Positions 8,601-15,319 are shown, counted from the first letter of the stretch. The stretch: 20,220 nucleotides of DNA from an uncultured Collinsella sp. (GCA_958428675.1 CAUAGV010000011.1:1-20220), one strand, 5' to 3'. Translations and numbers: made by a program. Notes: generated from the sequence alone by a model not told the origin.

Positions 8601-9322
8601 TCCCCGGCGAGCTGCCGCTCACCGAGGAGGCAACGGCGCGCCTGACCGCACTTTCCGAGTTCCAGGACCTGGGCAGCGGCATGCGCATCGCCATGCGCGA
8701 CCTAGAGATCCGTGGCGCCGGTTCGCTTATGGGAGCCGAGCAGCACGGCAACCTGTCGAGCGTGGGCTTTGATCTGTTTACGCAGATGCTGGGCCAGGCC
8801 GTGGCCGAGGCGCGCGGCGATGACGACGCCGGCGTGGAGGCGGCGAGCGTGGGTATTAACCTGCCGGCCGACTACTTCTTGTCCGAGGAGTACCTGCCGG
8901 CGGTGGACCAGCGCGTGCTCGTGTACCGTAAGCTCGCAGCGGCCGAGGACCTGGAGAGCATTGACGAGGTGCAGGAAGAGACCGAGGCCGCGCATGGTGA
9001 GCTGCCGTTGGCGGGACTCAACCTGTTCAATCGCGCGCGCATCCGCATTCGCGGCGAGCGCCTGGGGCTCGAGAGCGTCACGCTCAGCGGCGGTCGCATC
9101 ACGTTTTTGGGCGTCGACGTGCCCAAGAAGGTGGCCTTTGAGCTTAAGACCCGCTATGGCGCGGTGAACTTCCCCAAGAGCCGCAAGTTGTCGGTGCCCT
9201 ACAAGGCGGGCGCCGGCGCGGGCAGCGGCCTGGGTCGCGGTCTCGACGCCAACGACGGCACCGGCCCCGTGGCCGCGGCACTCATGCTGCTGCAGCAATT
9301 AGGCGCGAGTGACGATGACTGA
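5690..9322 (+). CDS. mfd: Transcription-repair coupling factor Mfd
   Basis: At 1210 residues this is a full-length Mfd. The protein displaces RNA polymerase stalled at DNA lesions and recruits UvrA. The N-terminal part (to about 400) is the UvrB-like region that binds UvrA. A variable Ala-rich stretch around 425-480 links to the CarD-like RNA polymerase interaction domain at about 530-590 (FKPGDYVVHATHGIALF). The SF2 translocase follows, with Walker A GDVGFGKT at 683-690, DEEQ box at 784-787, SATPIPRTM motif III and the helicase C-domain through GRVGRS. A TRCF C-terminal domain ends the protein. GGAGGAA precedes ATG 5690, which supports that start over an upstream TTG at 5663. The alanine-rich linker is longer than I would expect, but no motif is missing. 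Confidence 0.97.
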   Translation: MLIHRIAAQLYTAEALQTVEAGLDAGEDVTLAVSQSGRTLMAAAQFARRPRPTVYIVSGEDAADRAARSLAAYVGLAHVCRFPERKDYPWREQAPDDAVVAQRCEALGRIVRGDNCIMVASARALLRCVPPVESRYWESTTFAVGEEIPFDEVPQRLVGMGYTNAGAADAPGLFRVHGDTVEVFPAQEKAPVRIEFFGDEIDRIRRMVSSTGQTIGNEDSIEIFPCRELALTDEAVHNMHVALYRASQDDSKLAALLEMVDARIVTPELDRFLPVMYGQTVSPLAHVSGKALVVLSEPRSLFDDCLRAYEDIEARAGEAGIDRLDGLYVRAQQLDFGAQQRLNYVSLIRAGGAVTAELKIEQPAIAGSDNRFMTRVQEVVGKRYACVFAIPDRGARESMELTFGDEGITFEESLTAAPENAGVIGERVRVAAADSADRAARQDAHAAIRERKADALNARSLEAGAAQAAAGAAVPTISRGRVTFVDAALPQGVVVPDANLAVFSIADLNARMDANRARSRRKVDITQITFPFKPGDYVVHATHGIALFSEIARQEVGGKERDYFLLEYADGDKLYVPLEQVDRITRYVGPDGDKPRLTRLNTADWTRATNKARKNAKKLAFDLVDLYTRRSSITGIACPPDTPEQIEMEESFPYDETRDQLEAIADIKADMEAPKPMDRLLCGDVGFGKTEVALRAAFKCVDSGRQVMVLCPTTILAQQHYETFFERFAPFGLEVEVLSRFRTPAQQKRALKAFAEGTIDVLIGTHRLLSADVNPKNLGMVIIDEEQRFGVQHKEQLKNLREQIDVLTLSATPIPRTMQMATSGVRDMSLITTPPTGRRPVIVHVGEYDPDVVSAAIRLEVGRGGQVYYVSNRVKTIDDAVARVHEAAPEARVGVAHGKMSPREVEDVMIEFATKKIDVLIATTIVESGIDNATANTLIIEDSQRLGLAQLYQLKGRVGRSATQAYAYFMFPGELPLTEEATARLTALSEFQDLGSGMRIAMRDLEIRGAGSLMGAEQHGNLSSVGFDLFTQMLGQAVAEARGDDDAGVEAASVGINLPADYFLSEEYLPAVDQRVLVYRKLAAAEDLESIDEVQEETEAAHGELPLAGLNLFNRARIRIRGERLGLESVTLSGGRITFLGVDVPKKVAFELKTRYGAVNFPKSRKLSVPYKAGAGAGSGLGRGLDANDGTGPVAAALMLLQQLGASDDD

Positions 9323-9337
9323 CAAGTAAGGGGCGTA

Positions 9338-9363
9338 GCGGGGCGGAGTCATCTTTGCCCCGC
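9338..9363 (+). other. GC-rich hairpin after mfd
   Basis: GCGGGGC (9338-9344) and GCCCCGC (9357-9363) are perfect inverted repeats with a 12-base loop. There is no T-run, so it may stabilise or process the mfd transcript rather than end it. Confidence 0.4.
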
Positions 9364-9402
9364 CACGTTGCAGGTTGATTCCAGCCGCATCGAAAGGAAA
9401 GC

Positions 9403-10266
9403 ATGTTCGGATACATCTATAAGAAAGATGTCGCCATTATCGCGGTTATCCTGTGCCTTTGTCTGGGCGTGGGCAGCTTCTTCGATTATCAGATCTCGTG
9501 CGCGCTGTTCAACATCGGCAGCATGTACGGCCGCTTTATCGAGGCTGCCGGCGAGCTGCCGTTTGAGCTGACGGCGAGCATCGCAGGCGTTATGCTCGTG
9601 CGAGCGGTGCGTCCCGACTCCAGGGGGAGCAAATGGCTCGCCGTGCTCGGCGTCCTCGTTAACGTTGGTCTGGCTGGCTACGAGATCGTTTCGTCCCTGC
9701 GGGTTGGCGGCAAACTCATTGCCGTTCAGCTGGTGCTGACGTTTGTGCTGGTGATTGCTGCTAACTTTATCGTCTATCGTCTCACGCGCGACACCGCGCC
9801 CGACGAGCTTATGCGCTGGGCGTTGATGGTGCTGGCCGTGTGGGCCGCTCAAGCCATCATCCTCAACGTCATTGTTAAGCCGCTGTGGTCGCGCCCGCGC
9901 ATGCGCGTGATCGAGGTGACGCAGGGGCTCGATTTTCAGCCGTGGTGGGTGATTGGCAACCCCGACAAGTGGGCCTTTATCGCCGCCGGCGTGATCAAGG
10001 ACGGCTTCAAGTCGTTTGCGAGCGGACACACGGCGCATGCGGCGATCGGCCTTATGCTCGCCGGGCTTCCCGCGGCGGCCTTTAAGGAAAAACCGTCGCG
10101 CCGCCGGGTGGTCTTTTGGACGGCGGCTATGGTCGCGGCGCTCGTCGCCTTTGGCCGCATCGTGATCGGAGCGCACTTTTTGAGTGACGTGAGCTGCGGC
10201 TTTGCCCTGGTGCTGGCGCTTGAGTGCCTTGCCGCGCGCATTGCCTATCCCAACGGCGTACAATAG
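9403..10266 (+). CDS. PAP2-family membrane phosphatase
   Basis: The 287-residue integral membrane protein has about six hydrophobic helices and the three PAP2 (type 2 phosphatidic acid phosphatase) motifs. Motif 1 is KPLWSRPRM at 159-167, where the usual final Pro is Met. Motif 2 is SFASGH with His209. Motif 3 is R252-x5-H258-x3-D262. Enzymes of this family remove phosphate from lipid phosphates such as undecaprenyl diphosphate or phosphatidic acid at the outer face of the membrane; the exact substrate is not clear here. ATG 9403 follows GAAAGGAAAGC. The gene ends on the TAC-AAT-AG sequence that may double as the -10 of the next gene. The central residues around 180-205 (FQPWWVIGNPDKW...) form a longer extracytoplasmic loop than in the smallest family members. 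Confidence 0.88.
   Translation: MFGYIYKKDVAIIAVILCLCLGVGSFFDYQISCALFNIGSMYGRFIEAAGELPFELTASIAGVMLVRAVRPDSRGSKWLAVLGVLVNVGLAGYEIVSSLRVGGKLIAVQLVLTFVLVIAANFIVYRLTRDTAPDELMRWALMVLAVWAAQAIILNVIVKPLWSRPRMRVIEVTQGLDFQPWWVIGNPDKWAFIAAGVIKDGFKSFASGHTAHAAIGLMLAGLPAAAFKEKPSRRRVVFWTAAMVAALVAFGRIVIGAHFLSDVSCGFALVLALECLAARIAYPNGVQ
10259..10264 (+). promoter_or_regulatory. Possible -10 for the aldolase gene
   Basis: TACAAT overlaps the stop codon of the PAP2 gene, 48 bases before the next ATG. No good -35 is visible, so it is only a candidate. Confidence 0.22.
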
Positions 10267-10311
10267 CTCCGTTTGAATCATCTGGCCGATACCCGGTAAG
10301 AGAGGATTGCC

Positions 10312-11337
10312 ATGCTCGCGTTTAACAACGATTATTCCCACGGTGCACATCCGGCAGTGCTGCAGGCGCTCGTCGACACCAACATGGAGCCGCAGCCCGG
10401 CTACGGTACCGATGCACACACCGAGCGTGCCAAGCAGCTTATCCGCGAGGCCTGTCAGGTCCCCGATGCCGACGTGTTTTTTCTGGTGGGCGGCACGCAG
10501 GCCAATGCGACGGTGATCGATATGCTGCTTGCGCCCTACGAGGGCGTCGTTGCTGCCGAGACTGGCCACGTCGCCTGTCACGAGGCGGGCGCCATCGAGT
10601 TTGGTGGCCACAAGGTGCTCACCATCCCCGGCTACGAGGGCAAGATGCACGCCGAGGACCTCGAGAACTATATCCAGGTGTTCTACGAAAACGAGAGCTA
10701 CGAGCACACGGTGTTCCCGGGCGCCGTGTACGTGAGTCTATCGACCGAGTACGGCACGCTGTACTCCAAGGCCGAGCTCGCGGCGATTCATGCGGTATGC
10801 CAGAAGCGCGAGATTCCGCTGTTTGTGGACGGTGCTCGCCTGGCCTATGCGCTGGCGGCCGATGAGTGCGACATTACCCTGCCCGAGCTGGCGCAGCTGT
10901 GCGACGTGTTCTACATCGGCGGCACCAAGTGCGGCGCGCTCTGCGGCGAGGCTGTGGTGTTCTGCGGCATGCACGCTCCGGCACATCCCATTCCGCGCAT
11001 TAAGCAGCACGGCGCGCTGTTGGCCAAGGGCCGCCTGACGGGCGTGCAGTTTGAGGCACTCTTTACCGATGGCTTGTATTTTGAGATTGGTCGACAGGCG
11101 ATCGAGACGGCCCAGACGCTACGTCGTGTGCTGCACGAGCGCGGCTACCAGTTCTTTTTGGAGACGCCCACGAACCAGCAGTTTGTGATTCTGCCCAACG
11201 AGGATATGGCCCGCATTCGCGAGCATGCCTCGATCGAGTACTGGGAAAAGTACGACGATACTCACACGGTGGTGCGCTTTTGCACCAGCTGGGCCACGAC
11301 GCAGGAGGACATCGACGCGTTGGCGGCTGTTCTGTAG
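10312..11337 (+). CDS. Threonine aldolase-family PLP enzyme
   Basis: The 341-residue protein belongs to the beta-eliminating lyase/low-specificity threonine aldolase family (fold type I PLP enzymes). Such enzymes split L-threonine or L-allo-threonine into glycine and acetaldehyde. Visible landmarks are the N-terminal NNDYSHGAHPAVLQAL, the GGTQANATV cofactor phosphate region, LFVDGARLAYAL with the PLP-nitrogen Asp, and the Schiff-base Lys206 in GGTKCGAL. Length is normal. ATG 10312 follows AGAGAGG. A strong terminator just after the stop closes the unit, so the gene is transcribed alone or from PAP2. Some members of the family act on other beta-hydroxy amino acids, so exact specificity is open. 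Confidence 0.9.
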   Translation: MLAFNNDYSHGAHPAVLQALVDTNMEPQPGYGTDAHTERAKQLIREACQVPDADVFFLVGGTQANATVIDMLLAPYEGVVAAETGHVACHEAGAIEFGGHKVLTIPGYEGKMHAEDLENYIQVFYENESYEHTVFPGAVYVSLSTEYGTLYSKAELAAIHAVCQKREIPLFVDGARLAYALAADECDITLPELAQLCDVFYIGGTKCGALCGEAVVFCGMHAPAHPIPRIKQHGALLAKGRLTGVQFEALFTDGLYFEIGRQAIETAQTLRRVLHERGYQFFLETPTNQQFVILPNEDMARIREHASIEYWEKYDDTHTVVRFCTSWATTQEDIDALAAVL

Positions 11338-11352
11338 CCTGATGTAATGACA

Positions 11353-11398
11353 AGGGGCCGCCTTGCGCTGGGTTTGGCGCAAGGTGGCCTTTGTTTTT
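11353..11398 (+). terminator. Strong rho-independent terminator
   Basis: GGCCGCCTTGCGC (11356-11368) pairs with GCGCAAGGTGGCC (11377-11389) with one G-T pair and extends by G-T/A-T pairs. TTTGTTTTT follows. It ends 17 bases before the next start codon. Confidence 0.9.
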
Positions 11399-11414
11399 GA
11401 GGGGGAAGGGTTGT

Positions 11415-12005
11415 ATGACCGAGATGTCCGATCCGACGATTCGTCTGGCGACGCCCGATGATGCGCCGGCGTTGCTTGCCATCTATGAGCCGTATGTGCG
11501 CCAGACGGCGATTACCTGCGAATACGAGGTGCCGAGCGTTGAGGAGTTCGCCGGGCGCATCGAGCGCACGCTCAAGCGCTATCCGTATCTGGTGATGGAA
11601 CTGGACGGGCGTCCGGTAGGCTATGCCTATGTGAGTCCGCTCAACAGCCGCGAGGCATACGACTGGTCGGTCGAGACATCGATCTACCTGGCGCGTGATG
11701 TGCGCCACGGCGGGCTGGGCCGCAAGCTGCATGACGCGCTTAAGCAATGCCTGATCGCGATGGGTATCACCAACATGTGCGCCCTCATCGCCGTGCCGCA
11801 CGACAAGGACGATGAGTACCTGACGCACAACAGCCAGGACTTCCATGCCCATATGGGGTATCGCCTGGTGGGCGCCTTCGATCGCTGCGCCCAAAAGTTC
11901 GGCCGCTGGTACGACATGTGCTGGATGGAGTTGGTCCTAGCCGAGCGCGTCCCCAACCAACCCAAACCAACCTGGTTCCCCGACCTCCTCAAACCTACCA
12001 TTTAG
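11415..12005 (+). CDS. GNAT-family N-acetyltransferase (phosphinothricin acetyltransferase-like)
   Basis: The 196-residue GNAT protein has the beginning IRLATPDDAPALLAIYEPYVRQTAITCEYEVPS typical of the phosphinothricin/methionine-sulfone acetyltransferase subfamily. Motif A at about 90-103 is variant (VRHGGLGRKL, where the family norm is R/Q-x-x-G-x-G/A), and acetyl-CoA should bind there. The C-terminal GYRLVGAFDRCAQKFGRWYDMCWME is also characteristic. It should acetylate an amino group of a small molecule; the substrate is unknown. GGGGGAAGGG precedes ATG 11415. The last residues (VPNQPKPTWFPDLLKPTI) are Pro-rich, unlike the domain, and the stop codon lies inside a 36-bp repeat. This suggests that the gene's 3' end was reshaped by that repeat. 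It converges with the GntR gene, 21 bases between stop codons. Confidence 0.88.
   Translation: MTEMSDPTIRLATPDDAPALLAIYEPYVRQTAITCEYEVPSVEEFAGRIERTLKRYPYLVMELDGRPVGYAYVSPLNSREAYDWSVETSIYLARDVRHGGLGRKLHDALKQCLIAMGITNMCALIAVPHDKDDEYLTHNSQDFHAHMGYRLVGAFDRCAQKFGRWYDMCWMELVLAERVPNQPKPTWFPDLLKPTI
11951..11972 (-). other. G-tract run on the minus strand (possible two-tier G-quadruplex)
   Basis: The plus strand here consists only of C and A. Read on the minus strand it gives five G-runs of 2-4 bases separated by 2-3 T. That matches a two-tier quadruplex pattern. It lies in the 3' end of the acetyltransferase gene. Confidence 0.25.
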
Positions 12006-12028
12006 GGACAGGTTTATTTTGGCAGGTT
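11993..12028 (+). repeat. 36-bp dispersed element, copy A
   Basis: The element begins ACCTACCA, has the core AGGGACAGGTTTATTTT and ends GGCAGGTT. It differs from copy B (20006-20041) at one position of 36. It spans the stop codon of the acetyltransferase (12003-12005) and reaches the stop of the convergent GntR gene (12027-12029). Its ends ACCTACCA/TGGCAGGT are near-perfect inverted repeats. Confidence 0.85.
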
Positions 12029-12749
12029 AGCCGATGGGCTCGGTGTATTTGGCACGGTCGGTGCGCTGGATGCGCTTGGAGACATGGAGCGGTCGGCCGT
12101 CGGTGTCGTACACGTAGTCGGTGATCAGGATCAGCGCCTGCCCGCGCCCAACGTTGAGCAAAAACGCCTCGTTTTGCGAGGCATAGCACACCTCAAAGGT
12201 CTTATGTCCCTGTGCCGGCGCGCGATGGAATTCCTGGCGCAGCGTGGCGTAGAGCGAACCGTTGATATCGCGATCGATGAGTGCTTCAAAGCTCGGTGGT
12301 AGATAGGTGGTCTCCAGGCACAGCGGCGCATCGTCCAGATAACGCAGGCGGACAAGTTTGACGAGCTTGCTGCCCACGGCGACATCGAAGAACTTGGCCG
12401 CATTGCCCGCGGCCTTGGCAAAGCCCGAGTCCACCGTGCGCGTGGTGGGCTTCATACCCTGACCCTGGACCTGTGTCGTGTAGCTCGAAAACACCAGGTT
12501 GTTCTCGTGGAGTGCCGGCGTGTCGGCCACAAAGGCGCCACGCCCGCGCTCGGTGCGCACCAGGCCCTCGTCAACGAGCACCTTAAGGGCGTGGCGTACG
12601 GTGCTGCGCGACAGCCCCGATTCGTCCATGAGTTCCATCTCGGACGGCAGCTTGTCTCCGCGCGCGTAGGTGCCGGAGGCGATGCGGTCGCGCAGCATGC
12701 CCGCCAAGCGCTCGTATTGGGTCAGTCTCTTTTTAGATGAAGCGTTCAT
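12027..12749 (-). CDS. GntR-family transcriptional regulator with UTRA (HutC-type) ligand domain
   Basis: The 240-residue regulator has a winged helix-turn-helix at about residues 8-75 (MLRDRIASGTYARGDKLPSE, then GLSRSTVRHALKVLVDEGLV and GRGAFVAD). A UTRA domain fills about residues 90-235. UTRA regulators of sugar-amine pathways (for example FrlR and NagR types) bind a phosphorylated sugar or sugar-amine and release DNA. It faces the first SIS deglycase gene across a 205-base AT-rich region holding several TGTAT boxes. It is therefore the likely repressor of the Amadori-type locus and of itself. A possible minus-strand promoter (TTGATT at 12784-12789, TAGATA at 12762-12767) overlaps one box. 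If that is right, the leader is very short. Ligand identity is inference. Confidence 0.92.
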   Translation of the reverse strand: MNASSKKRLTQYERLAGMLRDRIASGTYARGDKLPSEMELMDESGLSRSTVRHALKVLVDEGLVRTERGRGAFVADTPALHENNLVFSSYTTQVQGQGMKPTTRTVDSGFAKAAGNAAKFFDVAVGSKLVKLVRLRYLDDAPLCLETTYLPPSFEALIDRDINGSLYATLRQEFHRAPAQGHKTFEVCYASQNEAFLLNVGRGQALILITDYVYDTDGRPLHVSKRIQRTDRAKYTEPIG

Positions 12750-12759
12750 GCGATCAACC

Positions 12760-12777
12760 TGTATCTAACCTGTATGC
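12760..12777. promoter_or_regulatory. Candidate GntR operator 1
   Basis: TGTATCTAACCTGTATGC contains two TGTAT boxes 11 bp apart. It matches the site at 12899-12916 in 16 of 18 positions and lies just before the regulator's own start codon. Confidence 0.55.
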
Positions 12778-12792
12778 GTATCTAATCAAGCA

Positions 12793-12805
12793 TGTATTCA
12801 ATACA
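12793..12805. promoter_or_regulatory. TGTATTCAATACA palindrome, candidate operator
   Basis: TGTATT-C-AATACA is a perfect 13-bp palindrome around one central base, in the divergent control region. It is built from the same TGTAT half-site as its neighbours. GntR/HutC regulators bind such short palindromes as dimers. Confidence 0.5.
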
Positions 12806-12898
12806 ACAACAAAACCGCTGGTATCAAGTTATCGAAAACCGTATCAGCAAATTTTTTAAGACAAATATAGCATACAACTAGTCGACATAACCAAAACA

Positions 12899-12916
12899 TG
12901 TATGTAACTTGTATGC
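12899..12916. promoter_or_regulatory. Candidate GntR operator 2
   Basis: TGTATGTAACTTGTATGC repeats the operator-1 pattern TGTAT-n-TAAC-n-TGTAT-GC. It lies 38 bases before the SIS deglycase start, where bound protein would block the promoter or transcription start. Confidence 0.55.
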
Positions 12917-12954
12917 CATCGAGAGCATCAAACGAGAAGAAAGGCTGATGCACG

Positions 12955-13947
12955 ATGACTACTCAGGAACAGGTTAAGGACGTCGTCTCCCAGGTTTTGG
13001 CCGACAAGGCAGACAAGGGCGGCATCAAGCGCGTCGTGTGGATTGGCGCCGGCGGATCCAACGGCGGCAACTATCCTGCCCAGTACTTTATGGAGCACGA
13101 GGCCACGCAGGTCGTGAGCTCCAGCTACACCAGCAATGAGTTCGTGCACGCCACGCCCGCCTATGTCAACGAGAACACCCTGGCCGTCGTCGTGTCCATG
13201 CGCGGCACCAAGGAGACCATCGTCGCCGCCCAGGTCGCCAAGGACCACGGCGCCAGCACCATCGCCATCTATGTCGATGAGTCCGGCCTCACCGAGGTCT
13301 GCGACTACAAGATTCAGTATGACAGCCTGGCCGTCGACGAGTCTTGCATGGGCCGTACCAACTCCGCCGTCGTGACCATGATCGCCATGGAGCTTACGCA
13401 GCAGACCGAGGGCTATGCCGAGTATGAGACCGCTATGGCCGCCTTCGACCTGGTTGACCCCATCTATCGCAAGGCCGTCGAGTACACCCGTCCGCTCGCC
13501 GCCAAGTGGGCCGAGCAAAACGCCGACAAGCCCTGCATCAACGTGATGGCTCAGGGTCCGCTCTTTGGTGCCGCCTACGTCTTTAGCATCTGCAACGTGC
13601 AGGAGATGCTGCAGATCGACTCCTGCACCATCAACACCTGCGACTTCTTCCACGGCCCCTTCGAGATCCTGGACAAGCGCACCTCGCTGTTCCAGCTCAT
13701 CAGCGTCGGCCGCAGCCGCTGCAACGACGAGCGCGGCATCCGCTTCGTCAACCAGTACGGTGGCGAGCGCGTCTATCAGCTCGACGCCAAGGAGCTCGGC
13801 CTCAACGACATCAAGGACAGCGTGAGCGAGTACTTCAATCACCTGATCTTTGCCCCGATCCTCAACAACGTGTACATGCGTGCGCTCTCTGCCGTCACCC
13901 ACAAGGACTACATGACGCGCCGCTACATGTGGAAGCTGGACTACTAG
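12955..13947 (+). CDS. SIS-domain sugar-amine deglycase (FrlB/GfrE/GfrF-like), paralogue 1
   Basis: The 330-residue protein has two SIS (sugar isomerase) domains. It has the overall form of fructosamine 6-phosphate deglycases, which split an Amadori 6-phosphate into a hexose 6-phosphate and an amine. The first domain opens with VVWIGAGGSNGG (about 28-37) and has VVVSMRGTKET as its phosphosugar Ser/Thr loop. The second carries CDFFHGPFE (229-237) and ends MTRRYMWKLDY, nearly the same end as paralogue 2. ATG 12955 follows AGAAGAAAGG. The glucosamine synthase glutaminase domain is absent, so it is not GlmS. Together with the PTS and the second paralogue it suggests a glucoselysine/fructoselysine-type pathway. 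The position before position 231 is Asp, where paralogue 2 has Glu, so substrates may differ. The deglycase family is likely; the exact substrate is inferred. Confidence 0.85.
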   Translation: MTTQEQVKDVVSQVLADKADKGGIKRVVWIGAGGSNGGNYPAQYFMEHEATQVVSSSYTSNEFVHATPAYVNENTLAVVVSMRGTKETIVAAQVAKDHGASTIAIYVDESGLTEVCDYKIQYDSLAVDESCMGRTNSAVVTMIAMELTQQTEGYAEYETAMAAFDLVDPIYRKAVEYTRPLAAKWAEQNADKPCINVMAQGPLFGAAYVFSICNVQEMLQIDSCTINTCDFFHGPFEILDKRTSLFQLISVGRSRCNDERGIRFVNQYGGERVYQLDAKELGLNDIKDSVSEYFNHLIFAPILNNVYMRALSAVTHKDYMTRRYMWKLDY

Positions 13948-13983
13948 GGGATAGAGCGGCCTAACAGCTCGATGTCCTCATAA

Positions 13984-14048
13984 GTTGCGGTGGAATAGTT
14001 CCTGCTTGGGGGCTTGAAGCCTCTATTTAGGAACTATTTCACCGCAAC
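13984..14048. repeat. 65-nt palindromic element with 20-bp arms
   Basis: Arms at 13984-14003 (GTTGCGGTGG...) and 14029-14048 (...CACCGCAAC) are inverted repeats of 20 bp with one G-T mismatch. The 25-base loop holds an inner hairpin (GGCTT-G-AAGCC). There is no terminal T-run. It could be a dispersed palindromic repeat or a transcript-stabilising structure after the first deglycase gene. Confidence 0.7.
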
Positions 14049-14072
14049 CGCCCAGTAATCCGCTGGGGGCGG
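14048..14072 (+). other. Second hairpin after the palindromic element
   Basis: CCGCCCAG (14048-14055) pairs with CTGGGGGCGG (14063-14072), with a two-base bulge. It adjoins the 65-nt palindrome, and together they may form a transcription or processing barrier. Confidence 0.35.
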
Positions 14073-14079
14073 AGGAAAA

Positions 14080-14094
14080 CGGATCACTTATCCG
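14080..14094. promoter_or_regulatory. CGGAT-n5-ATCCG inverted repeat
   Basis: A perfect 5-bp inverted repeat around CACTT lies 17 bases before the putative -35 of the transporter gene. It is a possible activator site, with no protein known for it. Confidence 0.3.
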
Positions 14095-14110
14095 CTCGCC
14101 GATTTGTGTC

Positions 14111-14137
14111 TTGAAAAATGTATATAACGACTATAAC
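14111..14137 (+). promoter_or_regulatory. Promoter and operator-like box of the transporter gene
   Basis: TTGAAA (14111-14116) and TATAAC (14132-14137) form a -35/-10 pair, though only 15 bases apart. TGTATATAAC at 14119-14128 followed by ACTAT matches the TGTAT-n-TAAC pattern of the GntR boxes upstream. The box lies within the promoter spacer, as expected for repression. Confidence 0.45.
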
Positions 14138-14178
14138 GTAGTATGAAACATATTGGAAACAATACCGAGGAGGCTGCG

Positions 14179-15261
14179 TTGAAGAAAAGCAATCTGGGCT
14201 ATGTGCTGGTGCTGATCGCCGCGCTTATGTGGGGCAGCATCGGAATCTTTGTAAACGGCATCTCGGCCATGGGCGTTTCGTCCCAGAGCATGGCTGCCTT
14301 TCGCTTGTTGGTCGGAGCGCTTATCTTGGCGCCGGTCCTGATGTTTATGGGCTGCCGTCCGGGTGAGGGGTCTACCGTGGCTCAGGGTCCGCTGGCCCTG
14401 TTCAAGGCAAGCCCTAAAGAGCTTGTTCCCTGTGCGCTTGTCGGCATCGTCGGTTTGGCCGCCGCCAACACCTGTTATTACGAGTGCATGGGCGAGGTGG
14501 GCATGTCCACGGCCTCGGTGCTGCTCTACACCTCGCCGGTGTTTGGCGTCATGCTCGGCCGCGTGCTTTATCGCGAGGACGTGACCCCCAACAAGCTCGT
14601 TGCCATTGTCTTTAACATCGTAGGCTGCGTGCTTGCAGTGACCAATGGCGACCTTTCCGGTTTTCATTTTTCGGTTTGGGGCGTCACGTCGGGCGTGATT
14701 GCAGGCCTTTGTGGTGCGTCGCTCGCGGTGTTTAGCCGAATAGCAACCAAGACGGTCCACCCGCTGGCTGTCACGTTTTGGGGCTTTGTTTTTGGCGGTG
14801 CGGTTATGGCAGCTATCGCGGCTCCGTGGCCGGATGTCGCCGCGGCAATGTCGCCACAGCTGCTGCTGCTGTTCCTTGGCTTTGGACTCATCCCCACAGC
14901 CGTTGCTTACATCTTATATATGCAGGGTCTGTCCATGGGGCTCGAGACATCGAAAGTTCCCGTCGTAATGTCTTTCGAGACGGTCGTCACCGTACTGGTG
15001 GGCATTGGTGTCTACGCCGAGCCCGCCGGCGCGATTAAGGTCCTGGGCATCGTGTTGGTGCTCGCGTCCATCCTGATTATGAACACCGACTTCTCCAAGC
15101 TGCGCAACAGTGTGTTTGTCGGTCATGTCATTGAGAGCATGACCTTTAAGCCCAACGCGTGGTGGACCGAAAAATCTCAGGACATGGATCTGTTTAAGGA
15201 ACGCACCGGCATTGCGCTGGAACCCACCGTACAGGAAAGCCCCTGGTACTTCGTGCGATAG
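14179..15261 (+). CDS. EamA/DMT-superfamily transporter
   Basis: The 360-residue protein has about ten membrane helices in two EamA repeats, the first beginning LGYVLVLIAALMWGSIGIFVNGIS. Relatives include RhtA-type amino acid exporters and various metabolite permeases. The TTG at 14179 is chosen because GAGGAGG ends five bases before it. ATG 14143 has no ribosome binding site and lies six bases from the putative -10. A hydrophilic C-terminal tail of about 50 residues (FVGHVIESMTFKPNAWWTEK...) follows the last helix, which is longer than usual for the family. The gene lies between a deglycase and the PTS genes of an Amadori-type locus, so it may export the freed amino acid (for example lysine). 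Import of another substrate is also possible. Confidence 0.85.
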   Translation: MKKSNLGYVLVLIAALMWGSIGIFVNGISAMGVSSQSMAAFRLLVGALILAPVLMFMGCRPGEGSTVAQGPLALFKASPKELVPCALVGIVGLAAANTCYYECMGEVGMSTASVLLYTSPVFGVMLGRVLYREDVTPNKLVAIVFNIVGCVLAVTNGDLSGFHFSVWGVTSGVIAGLCGASLAVFSRIATKTVHPLAVTFWGFVFGGAVMAAIAAPWPDVAAAMSPQLLLLFLGFGLIPTAVAYILYMQGLSMGLETSKVPVVMSFETVVTVLVGIGVYAEPAGAIKVLGIVLVLASILIMNTDFSKLRNSVFVGHVIESMTFKPNAWWTEKSQDMDLFKERTGIALEPTVQESPWYFVR

Positions 15262-15319
15262 GGGATTGCGCGCAGGGTCTGACCTGGGGTTATCCAGCTA
15301 GCGCCGGCCTACCCAGTCC

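Noticed and set aside
11993..12028. Copy A as a bidirectional terminator for the convergent genes
   Set aside because: The ends pair over only about 8 bp with a 20-base loop and no proper T-run, and near-identical copies occur beside unrelated genes.
12928..13902. Minus-strand open frame opposite deglycase 1
   Set aside because: The same antisense effect; no start signal, and composition follows the complement of the SIS gene.
12955..13947. Glucosamine-6-phosphate synthase (GlmS)
   Set aside because: There is no N-terminal glutaminase domain, the length is about half, and the neighbours are PTS genes.
13984..14048. Palindrome as a rho-independent terminator
   Set aside because: The stem is long but no T-run follows on either strand, so it is listed as a repeat or structured element.
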